Source: a virus
Virus record (IMG/VR): IMGVR_UViG_3300043778_000126
Coordinates: 1-25,492 of that record
Length of the DNA: 25,492 bases
Direction: 5' to 3' (one strand)
Positions 21,129 to 25,492 of the stretch are shown piece by piece (positions within the stretch are counted from its first letter, which is position 1; each line of letters starts with the position of its first letter). A model generated the notes under the pieces. That model was not told where the DNA came from. It made no database searches and saw only the letters and a program-made list of their open reading frames with translations. Made by a program: the position numbers and the translations under genes.

Positions 21129-22277
21129 TCAGGGCTCGCTTGGTGGGCATCCGCAGACGAAATCCGACGCCACGGTGGCCTCGCATCGTTCCGCGTGGAC
21201 AGGATGATCGCATGCCTCGCACAGCTCACCGGCTACGGGCTCTCCGGCTTGCTTGGGGGATTGGGCGGTTTCGGCAGCGTTCGCACCAGACAACACCCAC
21301 TCAGCGCGCTTCTCCCACTCGTGAGCCGCCACGGTGTCAGCAGACGCTGCCCAGGTTAGTGGCGCCGACGATTGCACAAGTTCGACCAGCCTCTCCGCTC
21401 GCGCATTGGCTTCGGCGAGGGCGGACTCTAGCTTGTCCCGCTGTCGTAGCACCCTACCGCGCTCAGCAAATTCATCGCGATAGCAGCAGTGATAGTCGTC
21501 CCGCTCCCGCTCAACAGCAGCAAGCCGCGACTGCTCCGTAGCCAGCTCGGCGTGCAGCATTGATGAGTGTTCGCGTTCGGCGAGGAGGGATTGTTCGGAG
21601 GCGGCGAGCTGGGATTTGATGACGCCCATGAACCGCCTTGCGCCGCGCGTATCCACGCCGCCCTTCGGTCCGTAGGTACCAATGAAGTCGATCATGAACT
21701 CGAACCCATTTTCTGCCGAGTAGAAATCAGGCTCTCCCGCTACCGGTGACAGGGACTCGGCAACGGGGGCGGTCGCTCCGGTCAAGTCGCGAGACGGATG
21801 CATGTGGTCCAGCGCAACATCGCATAGCGCCGTGCATGGGCATGACGCCGCTAGATCTAGCGGGTCTGCGTGGTGGCATCCGTGTGGCTCATGATGCAGC
21901 GCCAGCGAGTGACCGCAGTCGCCGCAATTCTCGACATCGGGCTTCGCTTCAGCAACGGGGCGCGGCACAGGCGGTAGATTCCACGGTTCGCCAGCCTGTA
22001 CGCGCTCCCAGTCAGTTGGCTTCGCCTCTATACGCGCCTTTTCAGCAATGCGCTCCTGAACAAACTCGGCAGCACTGCGACCGCCAAGACGCTGCCCAGC
22101 GGCGCGCTGCTCGTCGAGCAAATATCCAAGTGTACGTCGAATCGCGAACTTCACGCTGTGTCGGTTCAGGCCGTAATCCGCGGCGAGCGCGCCAATCGAA
22201 TCACCAGCCGCATACCGACTGGCAATCGCTTCTTGAGTCCGGTCTGGAGCGGTCGCGTCGTTCGGTTTGGTGGTCAT
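21129..22277 (-). CDS. 382-aa HTH protein with two Cys/His clusters and a coiled coil
   Basis: The ATG at 22277-22275 overlaps the stop of the 62-aa gene (ATGA); GAGAAAG lies about 7 nt upstream. Residues about 12-50 look like an HTH (RTQEAIASRYAAGDSIGALA then a recognition helix NRHSVKFAIRRTL). Residues 118-152 contain C118, C121, C134, C146, C148 and C152. Residues 222-300 form a long coiled coil, and residues 353-377 contain C353, C356, C365, C375 and C377. The two Cys groups share the pattern C-x2-C, C, then C-x-C, so they may be copies of a zinc-binding unit. It could be a DNA-binding regulator or assembly factor. No family is known to me. Confidence 0.75.
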   Translation of the reverse strand: MTTKPNDATAPDRTQEAIASRYAAGDSIGALAADYGLNRHSVKFAIRRTLGYLLDEQRAAGQRLGGRSAAEFVQERIAEKARIEAKPTDWERVQAGEPWNLPPVPRPVAEAKPDVENCGDCGHSLALHHEPHGCHHADPLDLAASCPCTALCDVALDHMHPSRDLTGATAPVAESLSPVAGEPDFYSAENGFEFMIDFIGTYGPKGGVDTRGARRFMGVIKSQLAASEQSLLAEREHSSMLHAELATEQSRLAAVERERDDYHCCYRDEFAERGRVLRQRDKLESALAEANARAERLVELVQSSAPLTWAASADTVAAHEWEKRAEWVLSGANAAETAQSPKQAGEPVAGELCEACDHPVHAERCEATVASDFVCGCPPSEP

Positions 22278-22462
22278 CGGGTTGCTTTCTCGCATATCGA
22301 GCAAATAGCGTACGTGGCACCGCTCGGGGCTTCGGTGAGCACAGACGCCGAATCCCGTCCGCACAGTGTAAGCGACGGATCAACTGATGATTGCAGGCGG
22401 ATGCATCGGTGCGTGTGCGGGTCAGCGCGTTCGCACAGGAAACACGATTCTACGTCAGTCAT
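22274..22462 (-). CDS. 62-aa Cys-rich small protein
   Basis: The ATG at 22462-22460 overlaps the previous stop (ATGA) and has AAGGCGG upstream. It encodes MTDVESCFLCERADPHTHRC with Cys at 7, 10, 20, 34, 54 and 57 (CFLC and CSIC pairs). This fits a zinc-ribbon-type fold. It is coupled to the 382-aa gene, which carries similar Cys clusters. Function unknown. Confidence 0.75.
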   Translation of the reverse strand: MTDVESCFLCERADPHTHRCIRLQSSVDPSLTLCGRDSASVLTEAPSGATYAICSICEKATR

Positions 22463-22737
22463 TCCGCCTTCTCCCGTGCTCGAAGCGCGAGCAGCTGTTC
22501 ACTTGCCTTGGCGTGTACCTCATTGAATGCCTGGCCGAACGCCTTCGCTGCGTCGAATTGGTTCCTGGCCAGCACATTCAGGTAGCGCACATACAGCTCG
22601 TCAAGCGTCGCCACAGCCCGCTCCGCATCCGTCAGAGTGCGTGTTGATGCTAGCTCGGCGCGGAGCTTGATCAGCTCAGCGTCTCTCCACTGAACCGACT
22701 CCTCCAGTTCGCGAATCTTTTGCCAATCAGGCGTCAT
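22459..22737 (-). CDS. 92-aa coiled-coil protein
   Basis: ATG at 22737-22735 with GGAGG about 8 nt upstream, which decides it over a longer frame starting at 22911 inside the previous gene. The protein starts MTPDWQKIRELEESVQWRDA and continues with heptad-like leucines, AVATLDELYVRYLNVLARNQ and a helix to the C-terminus. Probably a small dimeric helical protein. No family recognised. Confidence 0.7.
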   Translation of the reverse strand: MTPDWQKIRELEESVQWRDAELIKLRAELASTRTLTDAERAVATLDELYVRYLNVLARNQFDAAKAFGQAFNEVHAKASEQLLALRAREKAE

Positions 22738-23017
22738 CGCTCGCTCCTCCGGGTGGTGGGTCGTAAGGATTTGGCCGCCTGTCATCGTCATTGGAACAGG
22801 CATCCCAGCCTTCATGCCAAGCTCGATGCTCAGCCCCACGCTCAGCCGCCGCAATAGCCCTCGCCGTGGTCTGCAACACACGGTTAGGCAGCAGATTGCG
22901 CTCGTCACCATCCTCGACCCATTGGGCGAGCCCGCAGTTCGTCTCTAGCAGATGAGCCCAGCCGAAAGCGGTTACGGCGGCTAGACGGTGTTCACGGGTG
23001 ACGAGGGGGTCGATCAT
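22727..23017 (-). CDS. 96-aa small phage protein of unknown function
   Basis: The ATG at 23017-23015 overlaps the previous stop (ATGA) and has AGGAG upstream; the earlier ATG at 23050 lies inside that gene. The protein starts MIDPLVTREHRLAAVTAFGW, has helical segments with TARAIAAAERGAEHRAWHEG, and ends in a disordered Asp/Pro-rich tail. No family is recognised; it belongs to the row of small early genes. Confidence 0.65.
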   Translation of the reverse strand: MIDPLVTREHRLAAVTAFGWAHLLETNCGLAQWVEDGDERNLLPNRVLQTTARAIAAAERGAEHRAWHEGWDACSNDDDRRPNPYDPPPGGASDDA

Positions 23018-23268
23018 TTGGGTGGCTCCTGCTGTGTACACCTTCGCCATCGCTCAATATTCCGCAGCTCACTGAGCAATTCTCCGAAGGTCGGCTTGCA
23101 CCAAGGCCATTTGAAATACCACCGGCCCATTTGGCCACCATGTTTGTACAAGCAGAAGATGCGCCGCATGCTGTTCGCGGTCCTCCAGTGAATGCAGAAC
23201 CATGGCCAGCATCGTAGGTCCCATTGCTCTTTGCGGTGAATAATCAGGTACGGAACGATCTTTCTCAT
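23014..23268 (-). CDS. 84-aa Trp- and Cys-rich basic protein
   Basis: The ATG at 23268-23266 overlaps the previous stop as TGATG. It has 8 Trp and 5 Cys in 84 residues, with segments CWPWFCIHWR and RWYFKWPWCK. The Cys spacing (20, 25, 39, 57, 77) is not a standard zinc finger. The charge is strongly positive. The composition is unlike its neighbours, so function cannot be named. It might contact membranes, DNA or host protein. Confidence 0.65.
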   Translation of the reverse strand: MRKIVPYLIIHRKEQWDLRCWPWFCIHWRTANSMRRIFCLYKHGGQMGRWYFKWPWCKPTFGELLSELRNIERWRRCTQQEPPK

Positions 23269-23828
23269 CAGTATTTCCTCGGTGCGCCAAGCAGTCGCGC
23301 CAATACCTCGGCAGTGAAGCTCGACGGACCAGGGCTGTCCTCGGCGATGATCGCCGCGTCGTTCATGCCGGCGTCGCCTGCTTCTTCGAGCTGCTCAACC
23401 GAATAGCCAGCGGCCAAAGCCTCGAGCATCGCTCGAAGATCGGCATCCTGCGCGGGCGACGTCCCGAGGCGCACGGCGCCGATGCCAAAGGGCGCGCTCC
23501 AGGCGACGGTCACGCGCTGCACCGCGGCTAGCACCGCTGGCGTCAGCGAATAGACCAATCTCGGATCGTCGAGCAGCGTTCGGCACGTTCGGGCGAGATC
23601 GATAGCCTCGGCGTTCGGCGCGGGTTGCGCTGCGGGCCGTTCGGAAATTGGGCGCGGCTTTGGCTGCGCTGAACCATTCTTCTCGCGCCTGACCTCCGCC
23701 GAACGCTTGCCGGCGACGCGAGCTGCTTCGCTTCTGCTGCGAACGACAGCGGGCGCACTCAGCGCTGGATGGCCCTCGAGTTCTCCGAGACGCTGCTCCA
23801 GCTCGCGCACGCGTTCTGCGAGTTTCAT
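23268..23828 (-). CDS. 186-aa protein with N-terminal coiled coil
   Basis: The ATG at 23828-23826 overlaps the loader stop (ATGA). Residues 1-20 form a coiled coil (MKLAERVRELEQRLGELEG). A basic, Pro-rich linker follows to about residue 75, then a helical part with RTCRTLLDDPRLVYSLTP and QDADLRAMLEALAAGYSVEQ. The position just after a helicase loader suggests a replication-related partner, but no family is recognised. Confidence 0.65.
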   Translation of the reverse strand: MKLAERVRELEQRLGELEGHPALSAPAVVRSRSEAARVAGKRSAEVRREKNGSAQPKPRPISERPAAQPAPNAEAIDLARTCRTLLDDPRLVYSLTPAVLAAVQRVTVAWSAPFGIGAVRLGTSPAQDADLRAMLEALAAGYSVEQLEEAGDAGMNDAAIIAEDSPGPSSFTAEVLARLLGAPRKY

Positions 23829-24481
23829 CGCGATTGCCCTTTCGGAAAGCAGTCCACAACCGCCGGCATTTTGCCGCCGGTCTCACGTAGCCGCCCGACC
23901 ACGGCCGCGCCGTAGTGCGCCGTGAGCTCGGCGCGCGTCTTACCCGTGGTGATCACCGTGGGATATTCTCGCTCGTACCGTTCGTTCAGAACGATGCAGG
24001 TTTCGGTGACATCCTGGTCCCAGCCCGCGTCGTCCAAGAACAGCAGACGAGCGTTGCACGCAGCGATCAGCTCGGGCGGATCACCTTGGCCAAGCGGGTG
24101 CCCGCGTCGCGACAACGCGAGGTCCGCAGCGCTGAACCAGCGCATCGACGACGCTAGGTCCCAATGCTCGCCGGACGCGACCGCTTGGCCCAGCAGACGG
24201 CGGAACAGGTACGCCGCCGCAGTCGTCTTTCCGCAGCGCGTCGGGCCGCACAGCAGCAGGTTTCCGTGGCCCCACTGCCATGCCTGCACGGCCAGCAATA
24301 GGCGCGGCTCACCGATGCGGCGCGCGAGCTCGTCGGGCTTGGCGGCGCGGAGGAACGGCGGCACGCGTCCGCGCACCTCGCGGCCCTCGACGGCGCGCTC
24401 ACGCTGCTCTTCGGCGGCCAGCTCGGCATCGCCGATAAAAGCGCCTGGGCCGGCAGCCAGCAGCTCGCCGAGCGCCCTCAT
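23825..24481 (-). CDS. DnaC/IstB-type helicase-loader ATPase
   Basis: 218 aa. The ATG at 24481-24479 overlaps the initiator stop (ATGA). It has Walker A GPTRCGKT at residues 79-86, Walker B RLLFLDDAG near 145-153, a possible sensor-1 region TVITTGKTRAEL, and a late Arg in VGRLRETGG that may act as arginine finger. This order fits a DnaC-like AAA+ loader, slightly shorter than cellular DnaC. It would load the host DnaB-type helicase at the origin brought by the upstream initiator. The neighbour and the pair order (initiator then loader) match lambda O/P-like modules. Confidence 0.8.
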   Translation of the reverse strand: MRALGELLAAGPGAFIGDAELAAEEQRERAVEGREVRGRVPPFLRAAKPDELARRIGEPRLLLAVQAWQWGHGNLLLCGPTRCGKTTAAAYLFRRLLGQAVASGEHWDLASSMRWFSAADLALSRRGHPLGQGDPPELIAACNARLLFLDDAGWDQDVTETCIVLNERYEREYPTVITTGKTRAELTAHYGAAVVGRLRETGGKMPAVVDCFPKGQSR

Positions 24482-25491
24482 TGGTCCTGACCTTCCCAGC
24501 CCGTTTTTCCGTGGTTGGGCTGCGGCGGACCACCGCGCCGTGGCCTACCGCCGCCGCACTGTTTCGGCGCCGTCAGGGCCACCAGCCGCTCGACCTGCGC
24601 CGCATCGCGCAGCAGCGTTTCGATGCCGTCGAAGACCTGCGATCGGTCGTTTTCGCCCATCAAAAATGGGTCATTCACGCGGTTCGCGATCGCCGAGCAA
24701 AGCTGCTCCGGCGTGAAACCTTCGGCCAGACGGGATGCGATCCGCGCCTGGCGTTTCTTGTCGAAAACGGTCTGTTTTGTCCTGCCAGTTGCTGCAACCC
24801 AAGCATCAAACACCAGCCGCGCAGCGGCGTTCTTTGCTGGCCGCTTCGGGGCCGGCTGATCCTCGGGTCGTTCGACGATCGCTGGATCTTCCTGATCTGC
24901 TTCTGCTTCTGCTTCTGCTTCTGCTTCTGCTTTGTCGTTACCCGCGTATTCATGGCGTGACGCCCCGTTACCCTGCGTTACACTGCACGTTACCGTAACG
25001 CTAGGCTCGGCATCGCTGCCCGCAGGATTGTCGAACGGACGTTCGGCGTTTGGGACCTCGCCACGTTCGGGGTTTCGTTCGGGCGCAGGAGCCGGAGGTC
25101 GTTCGGGCGACGTTCGGGGCTTTGGATGGTTCTGGCGAAAGCGCTGCTGGCGCTTCGCCGCCTTGTCGCGCTGGTCCTCGGTGCTCATGCGCTCGCGGTA
25201 GGACTCGTAATTCAGCAGGCGCCACCCACCAGGGACGTCGCCGATCCGGCGGCCGTCGTGCTCCCTCGACCGGCTATATTTGTCGGGCTTGGCGAGCTTG
25301 CTGAGCGCGTCCTCACACTGCTCGAGAGTGACGCGAGCAGCGTCGGCCAGCCCAGGAACGGACGCCTCGACGATGCCATCGCGATTCACAATGGCGAGCA
25401 TCGTGATCCACACCAGCCGCACATGATCGGCCTCGCGCCAGATCGTTGAGTGGATCAGCGATCCTAAAAGCTTCGTATACCCGTCGCTCAA
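24478..25491 (-). CDS. Replication-initiator-like protein, start near the window edge
   Basis: At least 337 codons; the first visible start is TTG at 25491-25489, and the true start may lie beyond the window. Residues about 1-100 look like a winged-helix DNA-binding part: YTKLLGSLIHSTIWRE, HVRLVWITMLAIVNRDGIVE and GGWRLLNYESYRER. Residues about 105-220 are a low-complexity linker (PER repeats, an Ala-Glu run at 188-198). Residues about 225-305 form a helical domain with RLVFDAWVAATGR, RIASRLAEGF and MGENDRSQVF, as seen in phage replication proteins next to helicase loaders. The organisation of initiator then loader supports the role. The linker DNA carries two repeat arrays described separately. 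Confidence 0.75.
   Translation of the reverse strand: MSDGYTKLLGSLIHSTIWREADHVRLVWITMLAIVNRDGIVEASVPGLADAARVTLEQCEDALSKLAKPDKYSRSREHDGRRIGDVPGGWRLLNYESYRERMSTEDQRDKAAKRQQRFRQNHPKPRTSPERPPAPAPERNPERGEVPNAERPFDNPAGSDAEPSVTVTCSVTQGNGASRHEYAGNDKAEAEAEAEAEADQEDPAIVERPEDQPAPKRPAKNAAARLVFDAWVAATGRTKQTVFDKKRQARIASRLAEGFTPEQLCSAIANRVNDPFLMGENDRSQVFDGIETLLRDAAQVERLVALTAPKQCGGGRPRRGGPPQPNHGKTGWEGQDQ
24901..24930. repeat. Five copies of the hexamer TTCTGC
   Basis: TTCTGC is repeated five times without change. On the coding strand GCAGAA gives alternating Ala and Glu. The hexamer keeps the frame, so copy-number change alters only linker length. Confidence 0.9.
24936..25118. other. Candidate replication origin: two iteron-like arrays inside the initiator gene
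   Basis: Array 1: CGTTAC at 24936, 24966, 24976 and 24988, with an inverted copy at 24995 making the palindrome CGTTACCGTAACG (24988-25000). Array 2: CGTTCGG at 25040, 25064, 25076, 25100 and 25111, spaced 24, 12, 24 and 11 bp. Copies in both arrays occur in more than one reading frame of the gene, so the repeats are not just repeated codons. An origin inside the initiator gene is known from phage lambda (within O). The assignment here is inference from the pattern. Confidence 0.45.
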
Positions 25492-25492
25492 T

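Noticed and set aside
22738-22911. N-terminal extension of the 92-aa coiled-coil gene
   Set aside because: It lies inside the 96-aa gene, while ATG at 22737 has a GGAGG site. The extension reads as out-of-frame noise.
1-25492. tRNA genes, CRISPR arrays, IS elements, integrase or attachment site
   Set aside because: No cloverleaf, regular spaced repeats, transposase motifs or recombinase motifs were seen. The only tandem repeats are those listed.

Overview
The window is a contiguous, tightly packed piece of a tailed-phage genome or prophage. Every gene I support lies on the minus strand, so transcription runs from the right end (position 25492) to the left end (position 1). The DNA is G+C-rich with strong third-position G/C bias. 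Neighbouring genes are mostly joined by ATGA, GTGA or TGATG overlaps. The capsid families (DUF1073 portal, Mu F-like head protein, HK97-type and DUF2213 proteases, DUF2184-type major capsid protein, DUF4054 connector, HK97 gp10-like protein) point to an HK97-fold tailed phage of a G+C-rich proteobacterium. A small protein resembling the RCAP_Rcc01079 spike-base family hints at an alphaproteobacterial host, but weakly. No integrase, repressor, lysis gene, tRNA, IS element or CRISPR array was seen. The tail tube, tape measure and lysis genes must lie outside the window, if they exist.

Right end, about 25.5 to 17.7 kb, in transcription order. A replication-initiator-like protein carries two repeat arrays that could form an origin, and a DnaC-like helicase loader follows it. 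Next come small early genes, several Cys-rich or coiled-coil. They include a 382-aa protein with an N-terminal HTH and two Cys/His clusters, a 152-aa unknown, and a small protein with a textbook Tat signal. After these come overlapping small frames with an in-frame amber codon, a 340-aa protein with DnaJ-type Cys motifs in the position of a late regulator, a zinc ribbon, a possible DNA-binding protein and a 56-aa helical protein.

Middle, about 17.7 to 5.3 kb. This is the packaging and head module: a ParB-like/DNA-methyltransferase fusion, small terminase (TerS) and large terminase (TerL) sharing 155 bp of dual-coding DNA, portal, Mu F-like head protein, an acidic Pro/Ala-rich protein, the spike-base-like protein and a P-loop NTPase. 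It continues with a 658-aa polypeptide fusing two prohead-protease-like domains to a scaffold-like C-terminus, a cement-like protein, the major capsid protein, two unknowns, the DUF4054 connector, the gp10-like tail-completion protein and a 48-aa basic peptide.

Left end, about 5.2 to 0 kb. This is an accessory virion region: a 145-aa probable structural protein followed by a terminator-like hairpin, a protein with two tandem zinc-binding motifs, a 121-aa unknown, an SGNH/GDSL hydrolase, a 64-aa KOW-like protein, an 850-aa protein with about 19 degenerate 30-residue repeats, and the start of one more gene. The hydrolase, the KOW-like protein and the repeat protein are translationally coupled and may act together on the virion surface.

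Most worth following up are the repeat protein, the double-protease/scaffold fusion with its internal start, the iteron-like arrays inside the initiator gene, and the in-frame amber. All family assignments come from reading motifs by eye; no database search was run.
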